Assembly: GCA_963522175.1 (NCBI GenBank)
Contig: CAUQXC010000002.1
Location: 248,001 to 312,000, forward strand
Source: CAKAHY01 sp963522175
Lineage (GTDB): Bacteria; Bacillota; Clostridia; Lachnospirales; Lachnospiraceae
Reading direction: 5' to 3'
Length of the DNA: 64,000 bases
The position numbers and the translations under genes are program-made. How positions within the stretch are numbered: the stretch's first letter is position 1; each line of letters opens with the position of its first letter. Positions 15,639 through 23,541 of this stretch are shown piece after piece. A model generated the notes under the pieces. That model searched no databases, was not told the origin of the DNA, and saw only the letters and a list, made by a program, of their open reading frames with translations.

Positions 15639-16766
15639 TTATTTCTTAGCCTTGTCCGTACTTAAGTCGGAAACCTTAACTTCTTTGTAATCCGCACTTC
15701 CCGGCTCTCCGAGCTGAACAGGGTTTTCACCGTCCATCTGCCACTGGAACCAACCGCCGTCGTAAAGATATACGTTCTTTAAGCCGTTTTCGTAAGCAAT
15801 AAGGAAAGGTACGCTTGCTCTCCAGCCCGTTCCGCAGTAAACTGCCAAACTGTTATCCTTTGTTGAAGCACCCGATTCTGCCAAATACTTGTCAAATGTA
15901 TCAAGACCTACTATAGTTCCGTCAGGGTTGTTGTAAGACTTGTCATCCGTATCATGTCCCCAGATAGCTCCTAAAGGCTCTCCCGCTCTGTCGATGTAAC
16001 CGTATCCCGATGTTTTTCCCAAAAATTCATCCTTAGCTCTGATGCTTACAAGCTTAAACTTAGGGTCGGAAGCGAGCTTTTCCTTAACCTCATCTATACT
16101 GAGTATGTACTCAGGATGTGCCGGAACTTTTACTCCGAAGTCCTTATCGGTAGCCACAGGCTTGTTTACCTTAGACTCGGTTTCATAACCCGCCTTTGTC
16201 CAAGCATCTATACCGCCGCTTAAATTCTTCACATTCTCAACACCTGCCCAAAGAAGTGTAAGAGCAAGTCTGTCATCCGCAGTGATTTCAGGAGTATTTC
16301 CGTAGGTGATAACAGTAGTATCCTTTGTTATTCCGTAAGACTTCATCAAAGCTTCTATTTCTTCCGGAGTTCTTATATTCCAAAATTCATCAGACTCTAT
16401 ATCGTCCGTATTCACATGAAATGCGCCCGGAATATGTGCTTTAGTGTAAAATTCGTCATCCTCAATCTTACCCCATGCAGCCTCGAGAACGACAAAATCT
16501 TTTGATTCCTCCTGCTCTCCGTCCATAACCGATTTAACCCAATCAGGCCCCACATATACCTTGGTTTTTTCTTCTTTTGCAACTTCTTTCTTGTCCTCTG
16601 CCCCGGTTTCCTCAGTCTCCTTGCTTTCGCTTGTCTCCTTAGCTTCGCTTACCTCCTCGGTTTCACTTGCCGCCTGAGTTCCAGTGTTTGAAGCTCCCGC
16701 ACAGGCACTGAGTAAAAGAGCTGCCACAGCGGTACAGGCAAAAATTGAATAAACAGATTTTTTCAT
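15639..16766 (-). CDS. thiosulfate/3-mercaptopyruvate sulfurtransferase-like lipoprotein
   Basis: A 375-residue lipoprotein. The signal peptide has lipobox LLSACA (Cys about 22), and a long Glu/Ser/Thr-rich linker (about 25-65) follows. Two rhodanese domains come next. The first (about 75-205) has ITYGNTPE in place of the active-site cysteine, so it is structural, as in TST/SseA enzymes. The second (about 230-360) has the active loop YCGTGWRAS. It is expected to transfer sulfane sulfur outside the membrane. A sigma-A-type promoter is at 16829-16857. The AGGAGG closest to the start lies about 31 bp upstream of the ATG, unusually far; no in-frame start sits nearer to it. Confidence 0.9.
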   Translation of the reverse strand: MKKSVYSIFACTAVAALLLSACAGASNTGTQAASETEEVSEAKETSESKETEETGAEDKKEVAKEEKTKVYVGPDWVKSVMDGEQEESKDFVVLEAAWGKIEDDEFYTKAHIPGAFHVNTDDIESDEFWNIRTPEEIEALMKSYGITKDTTVITYGNTPEITADDRLALTLLWAGVENVKNLSGGIDAWTKAGYETESKVNKPVATDKDFGVKVPAHPEYILSIDEVKEKLASDPKFKLVSIRAKDEFLGKTSGYGYIDRAGEPLGAIWGHDTDDKSYNNPDGTIVGLDTFDKYLAESGASTKDNSLAVYCGTGWRASVPFLIAYENGLKNVYLYDGGWFQWQMDGENPVQLGEPGSADYKEVKVSDLSTDKAKK

Positions 16767-16828
16767 AAGTTTTATTTTGCTACAAAAATATAACTTTCCT
16801 CCTATTTTTTATAAATACGTATCAGTTA

Positions 16829-16857
16829 TTTATACTGTATTCTGAAAGAAAAGTAAA
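16829..16857 (-). promoter_or_regulatory. promoter for the TST lipoprotein and accessory block
   Basis: On the minus strand TTTACT (16852-16857) is followed after 17 bp by TATAAA (16829-16834). It sits about 60 bp upstream of the sulfurtransferase ATG. A small palindrome, ATAGATTAAATCTAT (16887-16901), lies upstream of the -35 box and could be a regulator site. No riboswitch is recognisable. Confidence 0.6.
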
Positions 16858-16958
16858 ATAGTTAATATCTATCAAAGACTTATGTTATAGATTAAATCTA
16901 TGGCTTTGCTTGAGATTGGATGTTTTAATTTTATCCCTCTCTTCCATTCCCACCCTGA

Positions 16959-17711
16959 CTAATACTCCTCTACCCTTTCAATTATACTTATCTCTTCTCC
17001 GTTTTTCGTATAGCCGCTAATTGTAATACTCGCATAAATTTTAGCCCCATTTTCTTCCATCCTACTTAGATAATCGTTTAACTCAATATCCAATTTATCT
17101 CCATCAGCTATATCAAAATATGAATTTAAATTTTTATCGCTTAATTCATAATCTATACTTATCTCACCGGTGTTCTCCGAATAACTTGTACTCGTAGCTT
17201 TATATCCTTTCAAGCTTTCCTCTCTTAAATCCATGTATTGAAATACAAATTTCATATTTTTCATCCAATCTTCCACTTTTCTTCCGTCTACAGCATATAT
17301 TCCCTTCTCCTCACTATAGGCGACCTCAAATGTTTCTACAAGTTTATCACTTTCACCCTCAATATATTTGATTTTTTCATATACGCCTCTTATTTCCTTC
17401 TTATTTGCATCAATTTTAAGTTCCAACTCATGAGAAATAATATCTCCCTCTTTCACATCAGTTTTCCAATGATACATCTCTCCTCCGTTCGGCAGTTTAT
17501 CAAATATGTCACTTACCTTTTCGGTCGGATATATTTTTCCCATATTACTGAAATGGGGTTCTATAACCGCTCTTCTTCGTGTTATGTAAAAGTATATACC
17601 AAGCGCAAGTATAAAAAACACTGTTACAGTTACTATTATTGCACAGTAAATACAAACTATTTTCAGTAGTAGGCTTACAAGCGGGGGTAATTTTATTTTT
17701 TTTATTTTCAC
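16959..17711 (-). CDS. membrane-anchored protein of unknown family, paralog 1
   Basis: A 250-residue protein with one N-terminal transmembrane helix (about 18-38) and an external domain rich in charged residues. It starts at GTG with GAGGAG nine bases upstream. The conserved pattern shared with paralogs 2 and 3 is an N-terminal block (FSNMGKIYPTEKVSDIFDKL, then PNGGEMYH), a middle block (VAYSEEKGIYAVDGRKVEDW followed by a MKNMKF-type motif) and a C-terminal region that varies. I do not recognise the family and assign no function. It lies next to a lipase remnant, which raises the idea of immunity or protective proteins; that is inference. Confidence 0.75.
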   Translation of the reverse strand: MKIKKIKLPPLVSLLLKIVCIYCAIIVTVTVFFILALGIYFYITRRRAVIEPHFSNMGKIYPTEKVSDIFDKLPNGGEMYHWKTDVKEGDIISHELELKIDANKKEIRGVYEKIKYIEGESDKLVETFEVAYSEEKGIYAVDGRKVEDWMKNMKFVFQYMDLREESLKGYKATSTSYSENTGEISIDYELSDKNLNSYFDIADGDKLDIELNDYLSRMEENGAKIYASITISGYTKNGEEISIIERVEEY

Positions 17712-17793
17712 TTCTATAATCTCCTCGTATAATATATTTTAGATGCATGAATGCATATGAAAAACCAAATAAATATTTGTTCAATAGGCTTGG

Positions 17794-18170
17794 TTAAACC
17801 CAAGATATAATTCCCACTATTGGGGCTATATTCCCTCCCAAAGAGTGTCCTGTAAGTATAATTTCCTCTCCATATTTTTTTGATATTTTTTCATAAAAGC
17901 CGCAAGCACTTTTTTTTCTTTTTGTCTCCGGTAAATATTTTCATATCTGAAGCTATGTCTTTCATAAGTTCATTAAAGCCGCCACCCGGATTTGTCCCTG
18001 CAAAGCCCATAATTATTTTATCGGACTTCTTATCCTTATTATCCGGTACCACCCCTACAGGCTTGAAAGCATTTTTAATAAGGTCTTCAATACCTTTATA
18101 TTTATAAGGGTGTATATACATATCTTCTATTTCATAAGCAATTCTTGATACATATAATGTTTCTACCTTT
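17794..18170 (-). pseudogene. frameshifted remnant of a DUF2974/Mbeg1-like lipase (class 3 lipase fold)
   Basis: Two reading frames join into one sequence. The upstream frame gives VETLYVSRIAYEIEDMYIHP and, later, IIMGFAGTNPGGGFNELMKD and SDMKIFTGDKKKK. Removing one A from the A/G-rich run near 17910-17920 continues it as SACGFYEKISKKYGEEIIL, then TGHSLGGN, the lipase nucleophile elbow (GxSxG), and ends at a stop at 17794-17796 soon after. It also lacks a start codon (its 5' end merges into paralog 2) and most of the C-terminal part. It is therefore a decayed alpha/beta-hydrolase gene, probably a phospholipase-like protein. A single-base sequencing error in the homopolymer would not by itself restore a full gene. 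Confidence 0.75.
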
Positions 18171-18171
18171 T

Positions 18172-18909
18172 TTAGTCTTCCTTTATATTTTCTTTTATAC
18201 TCTCGGAGATTGAAACGTGATTATTCTCATCTCCGGCACTGACATTAACCTGACCATAGAATTTCATACTCCCATTAATATCAAGACGTCTGCTCAACTC
18301 CAAAAATATATCCTTGTCCTCATCTACATTCATATATTTAGCCAGCTCGGAATTTTTTATAGTGTACACTATTCTTGTTCTTCTGAAATTAGTACTATCG
18401 TAATATTGTAAGCGTTTCTTGTATCCTCTCAAATCTTTCTTCCCCAAGCTTAAATATAAGAATAAAAACTTCATATTCTTAACTCTATCATCCAAATCGC
18501 TTCCATCTGTCGCATATATGCCTTTTTCGTCACTGTATGCCACATCCACTTCTTTCTCGATTTTAAATCTGTCTATCTCCTTACTGAATCTTTCTTTTAC
18601 AAGTTTTCCTTCCATTATTCTTCTGTAAGGATCAACTTTAAAATTCAATTCATAAATAATATCTTCGTCATCTTCTTTTATATGTTCAGTATGATGCAAT
18701 GTCCCTCCATCCGGCATTTTGTCATACAATTCTTCGACACTATTTGTGGGATACATTTTCCCGCTGTTTCTAAACTGCCACTCCACATTCATTCTCGTAT
18801 TTTGGAAAAAGTACGTTACGATAAATAATACTGTCAGCCCTATAACCCCGATTATAGAATACACTATCAACAACAATAGCCTTTTTATTATCTTTAAAAT
18901 CAAATCCAT
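18172..18909 (-). CDS. membrane-anchored protein of unknown family, paralog 2
   Basis: A 245-residue protein with an N-terminal membrane helix (about 8-33) and an external domain. It shares with its neighbours FRNSGKMYPTNSVEELYDKM followed by PDGGTLHH, and VAYSDEKGIYATDGSDLDDR. The ATG is preceded by GAGGAG. The stop codon abuts the lipase remnant, so the two may once have been adjacent genes of one unit. No function is assigned. Confidence 0.75.
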   Translation of the reverse strand: MDLILKIIKRLLLLIVYSIIGVIGLTVLFIVTYFFQNTRMNVEWQFRNSGKMYPTNSVEELYDKMPDGGTLHHTEHIKEDDEDIIYELNFKVDPYRRIMEGKLVKERFSKEIDRFKIEKEVDVAYSDEKGIYATDGSDLDDRVKNMKFLFLYLSLGKKDLRGYKKRLQYYDSTNFRRTRIVYTIKNSELAKYMNVDEDKDIFLELSRRLDINGSMKFYGQVNVSAGDENNHVSISESIKENIKED

Positions 18910-19034
18910 TTGTATTTAATCTCCTCTCATACTCAAATTTCTTTTTACAAAAACGAAGTTTTCCTCATATCTCGATAAATAATCCAAGTACATGCGCCGT
19001 TTTTCTCATGATTTTACTACTCCTTCACAATTTC

Positions 19035-19784
19035 CTAATACTTGGTCACTATTTCAAACAGTGTTACAGAATTTTTGCTTTCACGGTCTTTATCAGCACT
19101 TGAACTGCTATACACCACAACTTCTCCAAGTGATTTGCTGTTGTAATCACCTTTATGCAGTTTTATAGTTAAATTTCTTTCTTTCGGCATATCCATATAT
19201 TCTCTCAACTTTTCATTTTCTATTTGATATTCCAATCTTTTATACATTCCATCTTCAGCATAAGCCCTATTTATCTCTTTAAATTTTTTCAGTTTTTCTT
19301 TCCGTAAATCAAGTAATTGGAAAATAAATTTCATATCCTTCATCCACTCCTCTACCTCCCTTCCGTCCACGGCATACATCCCTTTTTCCTCACTATAAGC
19401 CACTTCAAACTCTTCTACTACTTCGGCCTCTCCATATTTATCACCTCTTATTTTTTTATACGTTCCGCTTATGTACTTTTTAGATGAATCTACATTTAAA
19501 GAAAATTGATAACTATATAAATATTCTCCATCTTCTTTATCTACACCTGTATATATTTCTCCTCCGTTCGGCATTTTTTCAAATAATTCTTCGAGTGTTT
19601 CCGTCGGATATATTGTCCCTATACTTCTAAATTTAGACTCTATATACCAACGACTTCCGGTAATGTAATAATACGATACAACAGCCGCCACCAACAGTGC
19701 GGGTATAGCTACCACTGTTATTATCACTCCCAATAATAAACGCAAAAAAAAGTTCAGTTTCTTATTGTTTTTTGCTTTTTCCAT
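19035..19784 (-). CDS. membrane-anchored protein of unknown family, paralog 3
   Basis: A 249-residue member of the same family, with a basic N-terminus, one transmembrane helix (about 12-38), then FRSIGTIYPTETLEELFEKM plus PNGGEIY, and VAYSEEKGMYAVDGREVEEW. The C-terminal halves of the three copies differ much more than the N-terminal motifs, as seen when such copies diversify their binding surface. GGAGAATAAAGAAT precedes the ATG. It may be the first gene of this small array. Confidence 0.75.
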   Translation of the reverse strand: MEKAKNNKKLNFFLRLLLGVIITVVAIPALLVAAVVSYYYITGSRWYIESKFRSIGTIYPTETLEELFEKMPNGGEIYTGVDKEDGEYLYSYQFSLNVDSSKKYISGTYKKIRGDKYGEAEVVEEFEVAYSEEKGMYAVDGREVEEWMKDMKFIFQLLDLRKEKLKKFKEINRAYAEDGMYKRLEYQIENEKLREYMDMPKERNLTIKLHKGDYNSKSLGEVVVYSSSSADKDRESKNSVTLFEIVTKY

Positions 19785-19870
19785 ATTCTTTATTCTCCTG
19801 TTTAATTATTTCACCCTATTTTATTATTTTACCTTATTTTTACACTTTTTTATATTAAATATATTTACAA

Positions 19871-19999
19871 TCATCTTTTAAGTAATATAGCCCGCTTTAT
19901 GATACCAAAAAAGGAGATAGTGCCTAAAATAAATGCGACCAAAATACTAATCGGTATTATCTTTAGACATAATCTCCTTCCAAATGCAAACAGGCTCAA
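19871..19999 (-). other. possible 42-residue hydrophobic ORF or C-terminal gene remnant
   Basis: On the minus strand an open frame starting at TTG (19999) encodes a short peptide with one clear membrane segment, SILVAFILGTISFFGIIKRA, and a basic C-terminus (LLKR). No good ribosome site precedes the TTG. A long-range inverted repeat (AAGGAGAT with ATCTCCTT, the latter followed by six T) lies within it and could equally act as a terminator after paralog 3 or nagA. It may be the tail of a lost membrane protein gene. Confidence 0.3.
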
Positions 20000-20048
20000 T
20001 CATTGACCCGGGTTCTTACTCAGCTTACTTTAGAGCGAGCAGAAATTA

Positions 20049-21209
20049 TTAAAATCTGTTGTAAACCTTTTTCCCGCCCACATAAGTACTTATGATATCG
20101 TTGTTTTCATCAATAACAAGCAAATCGGCTCTTTTTCCAATCTTAATATCCCCCAGCTTATCATACACTCCTATCAGCTTAGCAGGATTTTTCGTAAACA
20201 TATCTATAATCTCTTCCACAGGCCTTTTGGTAAATTCCAATACATTTTTAAAGCCTTTGATCATAGTAAGAGTGCTTCCCGCTCTCGCATCATTTGAAAC
20301 CAGTCTGGCATCGCCGTTTTTTACTATGACATCATTTACTCCAAGCTTATAATTACCGTCCGGAAGTCCTGCCGCCATAATAGAATCGGTAACGGCAACA
20401 ACCTTATCAAGCCCCTTTGTTTTTATGATAAGTCTCACGGTTCCCGGATGCAAATGTTTTCCGTCACAAATCATCTCGCAATACACAACATCCGATTCAA
20501 GCACCGAGCCCCAAATTGCCGGCTCATGCTGATGTAAAAGTCTCATTGCGTTACTTGTATGTGTAGCCGCCATAGCACCGTTTGCAATAGCCTCATTGGC
20601 TGTTGCATAGTCGGCACCCGAATGTCCTATAGCCACCTGTATACCCATACTTCTGAGCCTCGGTATCATTTGAAGGTTGCCCTTAACCTCCGGTGAAACC
20701 GTCATATACTTTATCTTTCCGTTCGCCTCATCCTGATATTCCTTTGCAAGCTCGGAGTTTCCCGTCTGAAGCAAATGCTCCGGCATAGCTCCTTTGTACT
20801 CCGGTGCCAAGAACGGTCCCTCAAGGTGTATGCCGAGTATATTTGCTCCCTTATGCTCCAACTCATCCCATTTTTTAAACTCATCTATGCACCACTTGGT
20901 CTGCTCTACCGTATCCGTAAGTACGGAGCACAGCCATGATGTGGTTCCCTGTGAAGCGAAAAACTCGCAAATTTTCTCATAATCCTCCGCCTTTGCCGCA
21001 TTTACGTCAACTCCCACGGCTCCGTGGGTATGTATGTCAACAAAGCCCGGAATCAGTCTTTTCGCCTTAAGGTCCACTTCCTCATCAAAGTCCGAAAAGT
21101 CCGCCAAATCATGGCTTATCCCTATTATGTTGCCGTCCTCAATAAGTAAGTGTGCATATACAAATACATTATCTATAAGCACCAAACCGTTTTTAAATAA
21201 AGTTTTCAT
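20049..21209 (-). CDS. nagA: N-acetylglucosamine-6-phosphate deacetylase
   Basis: About 386 residues of the amidohydrolase family. It removes acetate from GlcNAc-6-P to give glucosamine-6-P in amino-sugar catabolism and cell-wall recycling. Metal and substrate motifs are DIHTHG, HLEGPFL, GHSGAD and VTDSIMAAG (catalytic Asp). The canonical THLFNAM reads THTSNAM here. The start at 21209 is chosen because AGGAGGG lies six bases before it; the longer frame overlaps the ribosome site and the response-regulator gene. It follows the response-regulator gene by 11 bp, so it is in a two-component operon instead of next to nagB. Confidence 0.93.
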   Translation of the reverse strand: MKTLFKNGLVLIDNVFVYAHLLIEDGNIIGISHDLADFSDFDEEVDLKAKRLIPGFVDIHTHGAVGVDVNAAKAEDYEKICEFFASQGTTSWLCSVLTDTVEQTKWCIDEFKKWDELEHKGANILGIHLEGPFLAPEYKGAMPEHLLQTGNSELAKEYQDEANGKIKYMTVSPEVKGNLQMIPRLRSMGIQVAIGHSGADYATANEAIANGAMAATHTSNAMRLLHQHEPAIWGSVLESDVVYCEMICDGKHLHPGTVRLIIKTKGLDKVVAVTDSIMAAGLPDGNYKLGVNDVIVKNGDARLVSNDARAGSTLTMIKGFKNVLEFTKRPVEEIIDMFTKNPAKLIGVYDKLGDIKIGKRADLLVIDENNDIISTYVGGKKVYNRF

Positions 21210-21220
21210 TCTCATCCCTC

Positions 21221-21886
21221 CTAGAATAAATGGTATAAATTCAAATCTTTTATTATTGAAACTATCTCTTTTGTTCTTGTACAACCGAATTTTCTCAGCA
21301 GGCTTTTAATTTGAGTTTTTACGGTAATCTGCTCCACACAACGTATTTGAGCTATTTCCTTGATTTTTTTATCATCAAGCAAAAGCTTTACAAGCTCCCT
21401 TTCAGCCTTTGTAAGTCCCGATACATTGCTTATGAAAAACAAAAGACTTCTTTCGGACATCTGCAAACGTTTATATTCCTTCATCACAACATTTTGTATA
21501 TGAGCCTGCATGATAGGTCTGCCTTTGTAGGCATTTTTTATATGCTCTATTATAAGCTCAGTAGGGCTGTCTTTAACTATATAATCCACCGCTCCGCTTC
21601 CCATCGCTTTTATTATGATATCGTCCGTTTCGTGTATAGTCAGATATATGATTTTTTGCTCAGGCTTGGTATCCCTGATAGCTTCCGTTGCCTGTATACC
21701 CGCATACATATTTTCCATCTCTATGTCCATTAATATTATATCCGAATCAAGAGTATTTGCAAGCTTTACAATCTCTTTTCCGGATGCCGCCGTTCCTATA
21801 ACCTCTATCTCAGCATCTTTTTCAAGCTGTTCTTTAAGATTATCCCGCAATATATCAAAATCCTCAGCAATTAAAACCTTTATCAA
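21221..21886 (-). CDS. NarL/LuxR-type response regulator
   Basis: A 221-residue regulator. The receiver domain (1-120) has the phosphoacceptor Asp54 in ILMDIEM, with Glu8-Asp9 in the acidic pocket. The C-terminal helix-turn-helix (about 155-215) begins GLTKAERELVKLLLDDKKIK. The start appears to be TTG (21884-21886), with GGGAGGTAAGGGG just upstream and no better ATG. It lies 7 bp after the histidine-kinase gene. Co-transcription with nagA suggests that amino sugars or wall fragments may be among its signals or targets; this is inference. Confidence 0.9.
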   Translation of the reverse strand: MIKVLIAEDFDILRDNLKEQLEKDAEIEVIGTAASGKEIVKLANTLDSDIILMDIEMENMYAGIQATEAIRDTKPEQKIIYLTIHETDDIIIKAMGSGAVDYIVKDSPTELIIEHIKNAYKGRPIMQAHIQNVVMKEYKRLQMSERSLLFFISNVSGLTKAERELVKLLLDDKKIKEIAQIRCVEQITVKTQIKSLLRKFGCTRTKEIVSIIKDLNLYHLF

Positions 21887-21892
21887 AACCCC

Positions 21893-23383
21893 TTACCTCC
21901 CGTACTTGGGTATGGAAATAAAAAATGACGTTCCCACACCCTCTTTACTTTCAAGCCTCAATATTCCGAAATGATTTTTTACAATCTGTTTAACATAATA
22001 AAGTCCCAGTCCCCAATTATTATTGGTATTCTTGCTCGTATAAAAAGGCTCAAATATCTTTTTTTGAGTTTTCTTACTCATTCCCGTTCCGCTGTCTTTT
22101 AATTCAAAGGTTATATAAAGTCTTTCCTTTTTTAGATTTATGCTTAAAGCCTCATCCTCCTTGCCGGCTTCCAGCATATTTTCATAGGCATTGGTCAGGA
22201 TATTGTATATCGCCTCGCACAAGTGTGCCGTATCCGCCAGAATATAAGTATTTTGGCAAAGCTTTATATTAAGCTTCGAGTCGGGATACTTTGCTTTAAA
22301 CATCTCCGAGGACTTTTCAACAACCTCTGAACAAAGTACGGGCATCAGAGTAAGCTGCTCCGTCCTTATGCTTCTGTATATGGTATCCATTCTTGAAATT
22401 ATACTTTTATTCACATTTTCAAGAAGCTCCGTATTTTTTTTAAGTGCTTCTTTATCGACATTTTCATTTTCAAGCTCTTTTTGAAGCTTTGAAATTAAAA
22501 TCTTACTTGCCAGAAGCTGATTTTTCATTCCGTGTACAAAAACGGACAGGCTCTTACTTGCCATATCCATTTTCTTTTGTATGAGTATATCCCCTCTTGT
22601 CTCTTCATATTCCATCCCTGAATACGAACCGAGGTTATAAAAACCGAATACTCCGAAGACTGTTGTAAGACTCGCAACCAAAACCCAATATCTTATATCG
22701 CCCCCGAAAATATCGGAATACAACACTCCACCGTAGCGCATATAATCAACCGCATACATTCTGTATACCTGAATAGGGTCCTGCCTTGAATAAAGCCAGT
22801 ACATGGTACCCATGCATATTAAAAACAGCATTATATATCTGAACTGCTTTTTACAATAAGGTATGGTAATACCCCTGTATTCTATAATCAACAAAAGTAA
22901 GGAAATAATCAAATATACCTGTATCTGCAGACTTGTCAGATTTATCAGTATAAGCTCCAGATGTTTATCCTCCAAAATTGTAAAAATAGAAGGATGATAT
23001 AAAATAAGGCTGAGTACAGGCAAAAGCATTACCGTGATATGTCGGAACTTGGCTCGCATAATGGGCGAAAGCATGGAATACTCCAAAGAAAGCATAAGAA
23101 AAAAGCCGGGAAACAAAGCTCTGCCTATGGCTATCATATATCCGAGCTTCATAAGCGGAAATGCGAGGTATGAGAGCTTTCTCTGTGTGCTTATATCAAA
23201 AAACAGAAAAAATTTCTGTTCCATATTTATTCCGCCGTTTTTTGCCTGAAAAATCATGATACCTATGAACATAAGACAAAAGCTGATACAAAGACAGAGC
23301 ATCAGCACGGTTTTTATATTCCTTCGCAGGAAAAAAATAGCTATAGATGAAATCATTATGAAAAAAAGTACAACAAAAAGCAT
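21893..23383 (-). CDS. sensor histidine kinase with multi-helix N-terminal domain
   Basis: A 496-residue membrane kinase. The N-terminal half has about seven or eight hydrophobic helices (a 7TM-type sensor). The phosphoacceptor region is FVHGMKNQLLASKILISKLQ, and the ATPase domain has the N-box NAYENMLEAG, the G1 box DSGTGMSKK and FEPFYTSKN followed by WGLGLYYVKQIV. The H-box with MKNQ, not the usual H-E-x-K/R-T-P-L, fits kinases of NarL-type or DpiB-like groups. GGGGGTG precedes the ATG. It is the first gene of the kinase - regulator - nagA operon. Confidence 0.9.
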   Translation of the reverse strand: MLFVVLFFIMISSIAIFFLRRNIKTVLMLCLCISFCLMFIGIMIFQAKNGGINMEQKFFLFFDISTQRKLSYLAFPLMKLGYMIAIGRALFPGFFLMLSLEYSMLSPIMRAKFRHITVMLLPVLSLILYHPSIFTILEDKHLELILINLTSLQIQVYLIISLLLLIIEYRGITIPYCKKQFRYIMLFLICMGTMYWLYSRQDPIQVYRMYAVDYMRYGGVLYSDIFGGDIRYWVLVASLTTVFGVFGFYNLGSYSGMEYEETRGDILIQKKMDMASKSLSVFVHGMKNQLLASKILISKLQKELENENVDKEALKKNTELLENVNKSIISRMDTIYRSIRTEQLTLMPVLCSEVVEKSSEMFKAKYPDSKLNIKLCQNTYILADTAHLCEAIYNILTNAYENMLEAGKEDEALSINLKKERLYITFELKDSGTGMSKKTQKKIFEPFYTSKNTNNNWGLGLYYVKQIVKNHFGILRLESKEGVGTSFFISIPKYGR

Positions 23384-23453
23384 ATTTCACCCCCTGCCTA
23401 CAGTTTATCATACCTCGAACAAATATGCCATTTTTAGTTTTTTTGTTTCAAAA

Positions 23454-23516
23454 AAAGAGCAGGCTTTAATGATATTCCCCTGTCGTTTAGACAGGGTATA
23501 TCAAAAGCCGCTCTTT
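23454..23516 (-). terminator. rho-independent terminator after metQ
   Basis: A two-part stem (AAAGAGC/GCTCTTT outer, 14-bp GATATTCCCCTGTC/GACAGGGTATATC inner with one mismatch) is followed on the minus strand by seven U. It ends the met operon 25 bp after metQ. Confidence 0.88.
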
Positions 23517-23541
23517 ATATTTTTAACTTAAACCGTTAAGA

